A program made the translations under genes and the position numbers. The notes under the pieces are model-generated. The model ran no database searches. It was given only the letters and a program-made list of their open reading frames with translations, and was not told where the DNA came from. This document shows positions 11,599 through 23,163 of a stretch of 64,000 bases of DNA, piece by piece (position 1 is the stretch's first letter; the number at the start of each line of letters is the position of its first letter). The DNA is from Papaver somniferum (Eukaryota > Streptophyta > Magnoliopsida > Ranunculales > Papaveraceae): assembly GCF_003573695.1 (NCBI RefSeq), contig NC_039363.1, forward strand, positions 150,506,826 to 150,570,825, read 5' to 3'.

Positions 11599-14500
11599 AT
11601 GGTTGAATGTCTGCGCAGTGGACAACAGAATTCCACCAACCTTCTTCAGGTATACATAACCATCTCTTTTTCTTTTACTTTTTCTTCATTTTTTTCTACT
11701 CGTTTTTCATGCATTATTTTTTGTTCTTAATTTTTTTTTTTAAAACCCTTCTTTGTCGTACATTATTGATGAAACCCTTTGTTTTTCTGGATCACCATCA
11801 TCATATACATTGTTGGCTTTACCCATTTGAGAACACAGCGTGTTTTACTAAAAATGGTATGGTAAGGGATTGTGGAACAGGAATACTGTTTGATTTTTTC
11901 TGGGGTTAGTACCCCTATAGAGGGAACTATTGGAGTTAAATTCCTACTTGGTGATTAAATTGCACCTATGGGAATGGGCAATTGCAGATAGACTACTCAG
12001 TGTTTAGGGTTTAAGTGCAAGTGAAACTGTGGAACAAATAGAGAATATAGAATAAAGGAAAAGAAATAAAAAGAGGCGGGTAATACATGTTAAAATGGTT
12101 TAAAGCACACTAAATATTTAGAGAAATGAAATGACTAGGATTGGAGTAGACGAAGAGCCTGTTACCTTCTTTGTCTGATCGTTCATGGGGACTCCTTTGA
12201 GTCTAGATGTCAAGGATAAAACTCTCTCTCACGAAATGAAGAATGGTTAACTTAGAAACATCAACCGTCATTCTTATTGTAATATCCATTTTTTGTCAAA
12301 GTTACTAGTTAAAAATGTTTCGTAATTGCTTTGTTATAAAATGAGTTAGCTCTATCTCTTTCAAGTTTTGTCAAAGTTACTAAAAGTGAATTCTTGGCTG
12401 TTATTCTCCAATTGTAATTGCTTTGTTATAATATGTTTCCAGCTATATTACCTGTGAAGTTGTATGTTGATGAAAAATATCGGCTCTTCACTAACTGTGA
12501 AGTTGTATGTTTCGGTTTTCATACTATAGGTTGAAGCCTGTCAAAAGTGCGGTGTCAGCGGTTATGCAGATCTTTTAGTATATTGCGATGTGTGCCAGAT
12601 TTCTGCTGAGCACGTGTATGGTGCCCAATTGTTTGGTTTGTAGAATTAGAGTCTAGGAGTTTTATCAGACGATAACTGTGTTTAAAGTCTGTGTGTTTTT
12701 GAATTGGTATACAAGAGTGTGTTAACTTGGATTATTTTTTTCTCGTTTCCACCCCTTCTCCAGATATTGTTTGGATACAATATCTAAGGTTACTCAAAAG
12801 GTGGTCCAATGGTCATGTGAGCAGTGCGTACCGCTATATTTCCACAAGCAAATTAGTTTGAGACCATCCCAAATAGTTGAAGAAACAAATGGCAAACAGC
12901 TGCGAGATAATGACAATGTATATGCACATAGAATTACTGATCATCCGCAGAGGTACTGTGCATCTGTAGCGTTCTCTATCCTTTTCCTGCTTGTATTCCA
13001 ATTTTTTAAGGTGCAAGTGTGTTGGGCATGTACTAGGTGTTACATCATAGTATCACTGTTATTGAACTACATGATATTTGTGGTTTTGTCAACTGGCCAA
13101 GTATGATTTCTTACTGATAATATGGTGATGTTTCTGTTTAGTGTGGAGAATCTCTTGCCGAACAGTCAACTCAATCAGCAGACACTCACAGATGATGCAG
13201 AAGCAGTTAGATCTATTAGTAAAAAATCTTTTTCGGAACAAAAAAAAAGATTTTGTAAGCAAGAAGAAGAAGGAAAAAAAAAAAAATTTGGTAAGGCACT
13301 CGTCGAACAAGAAGCTCAGACGAATGTTTCTGTAAGCAATGTTCAGTACAAGGAAATTGAAGAATACTTTGAAGACAAGACGGGATGGTTGAAAAATAAG
13401 TTCAACGAGTTAGAGGTGATTGAAAAGGCGTTTGTGGAGAAGAAATCTGAGATGCGTGCACTTATTGCTAAGAAAGTGGCAACCGTCGATGTTGAAGAAC
13501 AAGCTATGCTTGATCGGGTTCAGGAGCAGGAAGACATTGCTGTTGCTGCTATTATAGGGGCACGAAAAAAAATCATCGCTAACAGAGTGGCAACTGTTAA
13601 AGAACAAGCTATGCTTGATCGCGTTCAGGAGCAGAAGGGCATCGGTGTTATAGAGGCACAGAATAATTCAAGTATACATACTGTTGGTTGTTTAGATCGA
13701 CAACAATGTCTTAGGCAATTTTGCCAAGACATGGACGCAAAAAGTCTTATGAATTACATTATGGAGCATAAGAACTATATGGGTGCAGTGTGTGGTGAAA
13801 TTCCTGTAGCTTTGAAAAGTGCACCTGAGCCTGCCCATCTGGTGTTGGATTTGCTGAAAGGATTCTACCCTTCTCCTGGTCCAGCCACATCTTGTGTAAA
13901 AGAGAGCAGGAGAGATTCCGAAGACCGTGAGTGCATACACAGATCATGTTTGATGTTGATTGAATCTGTTGCCCCATTGGTGTTAGGTGGTGATGAACTT
14001 CTGGACCATAAAACCAAGAGGAGAGCCAAGGTAATTGCCGATGATTGGAAGTTTAGGTTGGGCAGCTGTGATCCTACCTGTAGGAATTCTTCTCTGGACG
14101 TGGAGGTGTTTCTGAAGTTACTTACAGTATTTAAAATTACTACAGAGATTGATGAAGAAGAACTTTGCAAGTTTGTTCTTGCTGTTTCTCATCGTCTCCA
14201 CATTCCTGATCTCTGCCATTCTCTTGGCCTGACAAACAAAATACCAGGTTGGTGACTTGGTACTCCTTCGCTAGTAGAGACTCTGTTTGGGGTTTTGAAG
14301 AAGCTGAACACTTTTTTTATGTAATTTTAGCCTTGTTCATGTTATGCTTATGCCTCTGGAGCATGATTTGGTAGACCCATATGTACCGCGGGTCAAGCAT
14401 ACGCCATTATATGATGTTTTGTCATCCTACATGACCAATTTTAAGTCTCCTATAGTAGCATGATTATATTTTCCACTTTATCTTGACCTGGATCACGACA

Positions 14501-15164
14501 CATAAAGAAGGATGTGGTAATATTTACCGAAGTCTAATCATCCTGTTTTGGCAGTTTTAGTTGAAGGATTGATCAGCCGCAGGAGACAGATTGATGCTGT
14601 TCATTTTGTTCAAGCCTTCAAGCTCGAGGAAAGCTTCCCACCTGCGCCTCTTCTGCAAACCTACTTGAGGGACTTGAGGAGAGATATACAAATAAAAAAC
14701 ACGAGCTCAGGAGGAGATGTTAGAATTAAGGTGCTTACCCATTAGAAGAAGTAAAAATCTATAGTTTTTTTCCCCTAAATTTTGCATCTTCACGTGTCCA
14801 GTTTTACTTAAAACTTATGTTCCCCTTTCTAATTTGTGCATTTTAGAAGAAAGCACATATGAAGGAGCTTGCCGCTATAAAGAGTGTGATCAAGTGCATT
14901 GAAAAGTACAAACTTGAAGCAGATTATCCTCTTTATCCACTGCGAAGACGACTGATTCAGCTAGAGGATTGGAGATATAATGAGAAGAGAAGAATGTGTG
15001 GGGATTTGATGATAAATGAAGTACGAAAGAAGGCTCGAGTAGATGATGGAAGAAAATATGAGTCTTACAGGCATCCTTTGGACCCACTAGCTTACAGCAA
15101 GAGGAATTTATCTTTACATAGGAACTACAGAATGGAGCCATCATCTCCGCGTAACAGCCATTAA
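11599..15164 (+). CDS. PHD finger-FRIGIDA-like fusion protein, copy 2
   Basis: Six exons (11599-11649, 12530-12615, 12764-12952, 13142-14247, 14555-14730, 14847-15164) join in frame into 641 aa, with the same intron phases as the copy at 2.4 kb. The PHD-type finger uses C21, C24, C36, C39, H45, C48, C64 and C67. The FRIGIDA domain starts near residue 299 (LRQFCQDMD) and runs to about 536. The coiled coil between them carries an internal duplication (about residues 217-246 and 253-281, both with EQAMLDRVQEQ) that copy 1 lacks, and a Lys-rich stretch from an A-rich exon segment. A nuclear, chromatin-linked role in flowering-type regulation is inferred from the family. Both copies look intact, with no stop or broken splice site. 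Confidence 0.85.
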
Positions 15165-16429
15165 TATTTTTGACTATTGAAGGGCTGATTTTGGATTTCT
15201 AACTTGGTATGTTTCTCTTGCATGTTAGTTGTCCTATAATTTAAAAATGCTTATCTTATGGTTGGCTTTTTTTAATTCAACATCCCCCTTGGTCAGACAC
15301 TCATTTCACTCGGTCACAGACTTCTGAAACCAACATGACAATCCTGTCTTTTGTAAAATCACAAATGGTACCACATTTTTTTTGATCTTGCTGAGTACAT
15401 TATCGCGCTATCTGTTGCTGAATACTACTGAAATGACTAAGATTACTACATAGTTCCCTAGTTTTGTTGGTCTAACGAAGAGCACACTCATTTTGTGCAG
15501 GGGACAGGTTGCTGATGTGTAGTGAAAAAACAAGCTCAAGTTCTTTTTGGTCAGTCATGGTGTGTGCATGCCATAGGTAACCCTACAAATATCTCAGGTT
15601 TACTAACCGGTCGAGACCTGCATTTAGGGTATTTATTGTGTAACTTTTGGGATAGTTTGTCCAAGAGAGTCTAGTTCTCAGTGTTATGAGCACCTTTTTT
15701 TTTTCTTCTACTAATAATGTATAGCTAAAAGCTCGACATACTATTTAGCTGTAAATAGCATTGCCTATGTATTTTTCTTTTCTTTACATTTTATACTACT
15801 CTAACAAAGCCTGGGTGACTCGTCTGGTAATTTGGTTAAGACACTCCACTCCGGTTGGCCGAATTTGGGAATATTTATCCAACCTTTTTGAGACCCCCAA
15901 TAAGCTCATTTATGTTGTGGAATTTGGTGAAACTGGAATTAAGCGGTACAGGCTACTGAGAACGAGAAACTAAGCAGATGTAGGCTAGATGAACTTCACT
16001 TTCCGCTGGAAATTCGCAACCGTGATTTTTTCCTTTGTTTTCAAATCATTTATATTGGCCTTTCGCATTCTTAAACATATCCCAATATGACTGCATTGTC
16101 CAAGTACAATGTCAGTTCGAAGTTGATGGTGCCAACTGCCAAGTAAATTGGTATTGTCCAGCAGAACCATGTAAACGGTCAAATCGATCTTTGGTGAGTT
16201 CAGTTTCTGGGTTAGACAAGGAGTACCCGAGTCAATGATAACACGACCGAGTTGAAACGAGTTGACCAAACATGTCATATGCACTTAATGACTTAACACT
16301 GTTTTTACGGCTCCGTCGTTGGTTTCTTAACTTCCAAACGAACTAACCCAGAACCTCCGTCTTTCCTGATGTTTGTTTGACTGTCATTGGTCATTCCTCC
16401 TTCAATTAGTAGTCCCCCAATCAAAACAA
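15165..16429. other. Intergenic region between FRIGIDA-like and transporter genes
   Basis: Mostly AT-rich without a supported gene. A segment at about 15,808-15,970 has a faint tRNA-like A-box look (TGGTAATTTGGTTAAG) and could be a decayed SINE, but no poly-A tail or target duplication is visible. Confidence 0.3.
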
Positions 16430-16749
16430 AATCTATTCTCTCCCTCTCTCTTTTCTCTCTCCACCTTTGACAATGGGCAGCTAAAGAACAACTTGTAAAC
16501 CCTTAGATCTGATTTTTGAGGTGAATCCTTGTTTTGTTGAATCTCAATTACATATTTCATCTCTAATCAGATTCTCAAATCAAACATATTCCTTGGTAAG
16601 TTCTTATCTCTTTATCAATTCATCAGCTTCGATCTGGGTCAAATATTCATCTGATTTTCTGTTACAAGGCTGTCAGTTTTGAGATCTGAGGTTTAAATTT
16701 CTTACCTTTTTTGTTTTGTGATTTTTTTGATGTGTAAATCAAAATAATA
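16430..16749 (+). promoter_or_regulatory. Core promoter and 5' UTR of the AVT6-like gene
   Basis: A pyrimidine patch (CTCTCCCTCTCTCTTTTCTC type) at about 16,435-16,470 is typical of plant core promoters. A donor-like TTGGTAAGTTC at about 16,593 followed by an AG-ending pyrimidine-rich stretch before 16,680 suggests a 5' UTR intron. No in-frame upstream ATG extends the coding region. Confidence 0.4.
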
Positions 16750-18222
16750 ATGGATAGTAAAAATGGATATACAGCCATACCTAAGAATGGATTTGTAGAA
16801 TTACAATTACACCATACTAATAATCATAATCATGATGGTTTCTCAGATGATCATCTTGAATTTAAGAATACTTCTAAATCTGATCAAGAGATAGAGAATG
16901 GGCATATCAATGATAATGATGATGACATTCTCCCGTTTATCGTCGAAAATTCTGTTAAGAAGAGTAATGGGTCAGGAGGGATATCAGGGGCGGTATTTAA
17001 TCTTGCAACCTCCATTATTGGTGCTGGAATTATGGCATTACCAGCTACTATGAAAGTACTTGGGGTAATTCCTGGACTTATTTTGATTTTTCTAATGGGG
17101 TTTTTATCTGAAGTTAGTGTTGAGCTTCTTGTTCGCTTTTCCGTCCTTGCTAAAGCGGAGTCCTATGGTGATGTTGTTCAGAATGCATTGGGCGCACCAG
17201 CAAGGATTTTTTCTGAGATCTGTATTATTATTAATAATGCTGGGGTTTTGGTTGTTTATTTGATTATCATGGGAGATGTTATGTCTGGTTCTTTTCATCA
17301 TGAAGGAGTATTCGACCAATGGTTAGGACACGGGTTTTGGGATCATAGGAAATTGCTCATATTGTTTATTGTGGTAGTGTTTTTAGCGCCGCTTTGTTTC
17401 TTAGAGAAAATTGATTCGTTAAGCCTTACTTCAGCTGCTTCTGTGGCTCTTGCCGTTGTTTTTGTTGTGGTTTGTGTTGTCATTGCTTTGATTAAGCTTG
17501 TCGAAGGGAGGATTGAGACTCCAAGGATGACACCAGATTTTGGATCAAAGAAAGCAATTCTGGATCTTCTTGTGGTGATACCAATCATGACGAACGCTTA
17601 TGTTTGTCATTTTAATGTTCAACCTATTTACAATGAGCTTGAAGATCGGTCTCCTCAGAAAATGAATCAAGTTGGAAGAATCACTACAGTGCTGTGCATT
17701 GTGATTTATGCGTCAACTGCTGTATCTGGGTATCTTCTCTTTGGTAATGATACAGAATCGGACATCTTGACCAACTTTGATAAGGACCTTGGGATACGTT
17801 TCAGTTCAATCTTAAACTACATTGTTAGGGTGGGGTACATTTTTCATCTAATCCTCGTGTTCCCTGTTATACATTTCTCTTTAAGGCAAACTGTGGATGC
17901 CTTGGTGTTCAAGGACTCAGGGCCGCTGCTAGAGAACAGGAAGAGGTCATTGGCCTTGACGGTGGTTCTTTTGGCTCTTATTTATCTAGGCTCTACCATG
18001 ATTCCCAGTATTTGGGTTGCATTCAAGTTTACAGGTGCCACTACTGCAGTCTCATTAGGTTTTATATTCCCATCTCTGATTGCTTTAAAGTTCAAACAAC
18101 GGGGAGAGATTTTGAATAACAAGGAGAATATTTTAGCATGGTTGATGCTAATATTGGCGATAACAGTCGGAGTTGTAGGAGTAATTGGGAATATTTATAG
18201 CATTAATAGCAAATCTGGATGA
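16750..18222 (+). CDS. Amino-acid transporter, AVT6-like (AAAP family)
   Basis: A single uninterrupted 490-aa frame. An acidic, His/Asn-rich N-terminus of about 75 residues is followed by around 11 hydrophobic helices (about 78-98, 104-126, 154-174, 201-217, 226-250, 270-290, 312-332, 351-375, 402-424, 428-446, 461-485). The first helix carries the GAGIMALP block conserved in the SLC38/AVT6 branch of amino-acid/auxin permeases. Family members move neutral or acidic amino acids across vacuolar or other membranes by proton coupling, typically exporting them to the cytosol; substrate and membrane are not shown here. The start is supported by the in-frame stop and AT-rich leader just before it. 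No frameshift or missing segment is seen. Confidence 0.9.
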   Translation: MDSKNGYTAIPKNGFVELQLHHTNNHNHDGFSDDHLEFKNTSKSDQEIENGHINDNDDDILPFIVENSVKKSNGSGGISGAVFNLATSIIGAGIMALPATMKVLGVIPGLILIFLMGFLSEVSVELLVRFSVLAKAESYGDVVQNALGAPARIFSEICIIINNAGVLVVYLIIMGDVMSGSFHHEGVFDQWLGHGFWDHRKLLILFIVVVFLAPLCFLEKIDSLSLTSAASVALAVVFVVVCVVIALIKLVEGRIETPRMTPDFGSKKAILDLLVVIPIMTNAYVCHFNVQPIYNELEDRSPQKMNQVGRITTVLCIVIYASTAVSGYLLFGNDTESDILTNFDKDLGIRFSSILNYIVRVGYIFHLILVFPVIHFSLRQTVDALVFKDSGPLLENRKRSLALTVVLLALIYLGSTMIPSIWVAFKFTGATTAVSLGFIFPSLIALKFKQRGEILNNKENILAWLMLILAITVGVVGVIGNIYSINSKSG

Positions 18223-19901
18223 TATCATCTGTCTTTTTCATTTCCAGAATTTTTCTCACCAGGCAGTCGACTGTGATCTTGGCCAAGAAATCTAAGTGAG
18301 AGACTTGTGCTGATCTGGCTTAGTCACTCACTCTTTAGAACAGTTCTAGAATTTAGAGCTCAGTTGTTGGTTCATGAAGGAAGACCAAGGTAACATCATA
18401 TCGATATGACTGTGTTGGTGCTTGGAGATACGAGGATTGTGACTTATCTCCTGCAACCTGCAGACCTTAAAACTATGTTCTCTGTCTCCTTCGTCCCAAG
18501 TAGGGATTGCATATAGTTGAAATAGTAGCTAAAAGAGTTTCTGCAGTTGGATCGCTAGATCTGAAGTATAGGGAAAAATTGCAGAAAAGCTGTTTTAAAG
18601 TTTTTGATTCTTATGTAGCCCCATTTTGTCTTCACCTATACTGAAACAGGGGTAACTGTCATACTGTATAACGTTGCAACTGCGTTGCCATTGAAATGAT
18701 ATAATTCATTCTTTTTTGATCACCTTTTATTTGCAAAATATATTTTTAGCCCTTTTCTTGATTATGTATAAATTCTATGTGGTAAAATTGTCAATTCACC
18801 TGGCAAGATCTTGCTAAGAAATTCTCTATCAACTATCCAGGTGATTGGTTCATGAGAAACATTCTAGTTTGGACTCGGGGTACAATGAGCATCCTGCTGG
18901 CTTAAACCATTTACCATGCTCTACCCTACCAAACTCAGCTGGTCCAGGAGGGATCTTCTGAATGTTAAAAACCATTTTAGACTGAAAATTCATGTATAAT
19001 GGAAAATATCTGCTGCAAGCATGGCAAACATCACATGAATGTAAGGTACTAGTTTAGGCTGGTTTTCTTCTGCACTGAAAGGAATCGTTAAGAGGAGAAT
19101 GGAGGGAATGCTAAAATGGTAGGTCGTTCTCATCAAAATGAAATGTTACTACATACAGAGAACAGAAGCAGAACACATATTGCTTATAAGCATATCAATT
19201 CACAGACTAGCGCATGTTCCATATTCTACACGATCCAGCAATTCATATGAAAGAGAAAACCAGACATGGATATTTGTCCTGTGCCCAAGTAATACCATGA
19301 AGATTTTCAGTATGTGTTCATGAATTGATTCTCAAAGGTAACTTCTATGTAAACTGTTTGATGTCTTGACACAATATTATCTGACAAACACTAGGGACAA
19401 TAATAGGGAAAGTGAGGTAGAATAGTACCAAAAAAACCAAGCTGTACTTTTTACTAGCACCACATCTACATTACCTTTACAAGCAGAGGGTTGGATCCAG
19501 AAATGCTGCACAGTAGACTTAAGGATATACGAGCACCAGTCCTCAAGATTATAATGATGCTGCAAAAGTCAAAAACAACAAAAGTAAAAGTAACGCCTCA
19601 ACTGTTTCTGCAGCCCAGTAATTTAAGAAGCTCCATGATGAGGGAAAGGAGTCGAAAACTGTGTTTCCCATAATGCTGTAATACCCTGTAAAAATGAAAA
19701 CTGTTTGATGTAAACTAGTTGGAAAAATATATATACACGAGAAAAAGATTCAGACCCAATGCAGCAAGTACTTGAAATTTCGTTATTGAAAAATTCTGAA
19801 GATCAAACAAAAAATACACTTTCAAGCATTCATCGCGGTCTTCATACTAAAAATGTATCAGGAAACATTTACAAGTACACATTTGAAGCCGAGAACAGGT
19901 C
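18223..19901. other. Intergenic and 3' UTRs of convergent genes
   Basis: The first ~500 bp is probably the transporter 3' UTR, with AATGATATAATTC-like AT-rich signals near 18,690. The last ~150 bp is probably the 3' UTR of the minus-strand receptor kinase. Nothing else is recognised between them. Confidence 0.4.
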
Positions 19902-20855
19902 TTAAGATAAATTGGTTCGAGCTGTTATCCATGTAGTATCAGAACGACGACCAATATCAACCCCACCACCACTTCCAACTCCATCATCTTGTGCTATTAT
20001 ATCAGTTGGCAACGCAGGTACTACTGGCATAAATGGCCTCCTTGCTGGTAGGACTGGTAATGGAGCTTCGCCTTTGAGCATCCTGGCTGCCTCCAGTTGG
20101 TCTCTCGACGCAATTATAATCAGCACAAGAAAGACCTACCATTAGCATTCCCTCCATCTCCCTCTTGTTAAACCTTCCCACCAAACCGGCATCTGCAGCC
20201 TCAATCAGTTTCCCGTTAGTCCACTTGTCCCATACCCAATCAACTAGGGTCCTTCCATCATTATCTACCGGCAGCTTTCCTGTGGCCACCTCCAGTGTCA
20301 CCACTCCAAAGCTGAAAACGTCTGTCTTCACAGTGGGAACTCCTGCATGTACATATTCAGGGGCAAGATAACCCCTTGTTCCTGCGGGTATGGTTGGATT
20401 CCTTATGGCTGCACCAGGCTCGTACTGTTCAGCCAAACCAAAATCCCCAAGTTTTGCATTAAAATCAGCATCAAGCATTATGTTACACGCCTTGACATCT
20501 CTGTGAACTATCTGTCTTTCACACTCCTCATGAAGATATGTTAGTGCCGAGGCAACACCAAGAACAATCTTTAGCCTGTCTTCCCATTTGAGCTTTGCAA
20601 CTGGTGAGTCACCAGTTCTCTCCAGCAACTTGTCAAGACTTCCGTTGGGCATATACTCATAAACCAAGATTAGCTCACCTCGCTCGCAACACCAACCTTG
20701 AAGCTGAAGGAGGTTCCTGTGCTTTAAACAACCAATTACTGCTGCCAGTTCATTAGTGAACGGATCACTATAAAGATCAGCCGTGTTGATCTGATGGAAT
20801 CGTTTAACTGCCACTTCCTTGCCAGATGCAAGGTGTCCTTCATAGACTGTTCCTG

Positions 20856-20896
<41 letters not shown>

Positions 20897-22010
20897 ACTC
20901 TACTACGATGGAAACCCCTAGTTGCTACTTAATTTCATCAAGTGAGAGCCTTTGTGGCACTTGATTTAGTTCGGCATTATAACGTTGATGTCTCGAATTT
21001 CCCGTATCACCGTTTCTTTTCTTTCTCATGAAAAACCAACTTATTCCTCCAATAACCAACGAAACCGAGACAAAAAATGCTGCCCCGCCAACTCCAAGAA
21101 CTAGTTCATTCTTCCTGCTTCTTGTTGAGGGTGTCTGAGCAGTATCATTTGGTAGTACATCATCAGGAACACACATAAAACAACCACCTTCAACCCTTGT
21201 ATCAAAGGAATTAACGGAAGGAAGAAACCCATAAGTCCTGAATCTCCATTTCTCGACCACGTGTTGTGCTGATCCCTTTCCATTTGATGCAGAAAAACCA
21301 ATGAACATAAACTCTTCAAGGTACATAGAAAGATCAATATGAGTAGCAAGAATTGGCCTAATAGTTCTAGATTTTGTATAACTGAGCCAAACTTTCACCA
21401 TCTTCTTGGAATCTATGTATTCAATCCACACTGTCGTTCTTTTACCATTCTTTAAATCAAAACCCATCGAAGTTGAATCAACAGAAGCAAATGACATAGC
21501 TGAATTGATGTCAATTCCTATATGATTATCGCTAATATCTTCAAGAGCCGGGTCAAAACTAGGATCAAATTCCACAGCAATGTACATTCCCCCCTCTTCT
21601 TGACTAGTTTCATTGGAGAGACCCATATAACCAAAACCACTACCTAGTATGTATTTCTTGGAAGTAATGATAAAGGTTAAACCATCTCCAAACAGTGGAG
21701 GAGAAGATGAAGAATCAGAAAATGGGGTGATGTAAAAAGAAAAACGACAAATGAAAGAAGCATTGGAATTCGTAGAAGGATCAAGAAACCTAATTGGATG
21801 ATTATAAAGAGCTCTACCCACACCAATTGAAGATGAAGGTGATGGTGATGGTGAATAAGGAGTAAGGCAAATCCTGCCATTTTCTTGAAAATAAGCATCA
21901 CCCAAAAGAGTGATGTTATTGATGGAAACATAAGCTACAGAATGAATTGATAAACTCGATATGCAGACAATGAAAATTAATGAACAGAAGAACAATTTTG
22001 AGAAACCCAT
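19902..22010 (-). pseudogene. L-type lectin receptor-like kinase (class VIII-like), frameshifted
   Basis: Minus-strand receptor kinase starting at 22010. The first 361 aa hold a signal peptide (1-25), a legume-lectin domain (about 26-265, with EFDP and DNHIGIDIN metal/sugar-site blocks) and a transmembrane helix (about 302-328). The frame then stops at 20925-20927. One base further on, the frame continues into a full kinase domain: Gly-rich loop, VAVKRF lysine, HRDVKACN, DFGLAE and GTRGYLAPEY, so it is an RD kinase by motif. Near 20,085-20,095 a second shift, apparently a small deletion, moves the ending (RMLKGEAPLPVLP and the tail) to another frame that ends at 19902. The loop is swollen to 12 Gly codons by a poly-C run. 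Such receptors act in immunity and stress signalling at the plasma membrane. It could be a young pseudogene or an intact gene damaged by assembly errors. Confidence 0.8.
20857..20893. repeat. Homopolymer run of 37 C
   Basis: A pure C run on the plus strand falls exactly in the kinase Gly-rich loop of the receptor gene. 36 of the 37 bases read as 12 Gly codons in frame with the kinase. Family members have about four to five residues here (G-E-G-x-S type). Mononucleotide slippage or a gap-closing error are both possible. Confidence 0.95.
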
Positions 22011-22330
22011 TCTGTATCAAGAATGAATTTTTACAGAAAACTTACAAGAAATCTTGATTTTTAATGGAATACCTTTTTCTTGTAGTGCCGATGTTTTACC
22101 TCTTTTTTCACAGAGCTGATGAGAGAGACAGAGAAGATTAAGAGAGGAAGTGAAATTGAAACGAGAGCATGAAAAGAAGTGGGAGAAAACTACAGAAGTA
22201 CTTGAAATAGGAAAAGCTGAGACGCAACAGAACAGGAGCTCTCTGACTTGATGTTCTAACACGTCCCTGAATCGGTGTTTTTTGCCCTATCTCCTTTACA
22301 CTGCACAGCACATTTCAGACATGAATATGG
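22011..22330 (-). promoter_or_regulatory. 5' UTR and promoter side of the lectin kinase
   Basis: On the minus strand this stretch has a pyrimidine-rich leader (CTTCCTCTCTTAATCTTCTC type) before the ATG at 22010. No further motif stands out. Confidence 0.3.
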
Positions 22331-22700
22331 GAAAAAACTGTTTAGTGCAAAAACGCCTCCAACAGAACGGTTTAGTCCACCCTGATCCATCTAGTTACAG
22401 AATCTAGAATTAATTTGAAAATGTGTAAAGACTTTCTTCTCCTTTCGCACGTTTTTCATAATGCGCACGTGGAGCGAATGCAAAACAGTCTATAAATGAT
22501 GCAATGAATATGGGGGCGCCAAGTTTACCACTTTCAAAAATATAATAACGGAAAATCATTTTACTTTTCATTAACGTTATCACCGAGAAAAAAAGAGAAA
22601 CTGTGAAAAAAATCCAGAAAATCTAAACCCTAACACTAACCGAAAACAAAATTCAACACAAAAATCTTCACCATCTAAAGTTGTTGATGAGAAAAGCAGA

Positions 22701-22977
22701 ATGATTCTGAAAAAACCTGTTGCAAAGAGAAAAGCAGGAGAAGAACCGGAAGATCCGACTTTAATTGAAGCTGAAGAAAGTACATAATCAACAACACCTA
22801 AGACGAGATCAAAATCAGCAGAGAGTACAACATATTCAACATCATTTGTAGCAGCCGAAACTTCAAAATCATCACCACCTAAAAAGAAATCAAGAAATTC
22901 AAAGAAAACAAAGCTTTCAAAGATAGCAACAGGTTCATCATCTATTCAAGTAGCAAAAGGTAACAATTCATGGCCAG
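22701..22977 (+). pseudogene. Lys/Ser-rich first-exon fragment with one stop
   Basis: From ATG at 22701 a Lys-, Glu- and Ser-rich frame runs to a donor-like CCAG/GTATATG junction at 22977, broken by a single TAA at 22785-22787. Basic clusters (PPKKKSR, NSKKTKL) resemble nuclear localisation signals. A purine-rich leader precedes it, so it looks like the first exon of a nuclear protein gene cut off from the rest, perhaps by the transposon downstream. Family unknown. Confidence 0.3.
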
Positions 22978-23163
22978 GTATATGTGTTTTTGGGTGGTTT
23001 TTATGAAATATGGGGAATTAGGTTAAGGCCCAAAAAAGAATTAATTATCTTATTATATCAGGCCCAAAAGACTTTTTAATTTTTGTGACACCCATTTGAA
23101 ATTATGAAAAGAGAGTAACAAGACACAAGTACCCTTAATATTTTCACTTGTATAACAATTTTA

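Noticed and set aside
13692..14170. Minus-strand open frames across exon 4 of the second FRIGIDA-like gene
   Set aside because: Shadows of the real coding strand; no family similarity.
15808..15970. tRNA gene or SINE
   Set aside because: Weak A-box-like motif only; no cloverleaf, no good B-box, no tail or target duplication.
20002..20895. A separate cytoplasmic kinase gene starting at the poly-Gly
   Set aside because: The only start is a TTG within the Gly-loop, and upstream sequence continues the receptor linker in the same frame; it is the 3' part of the lectin receptor.
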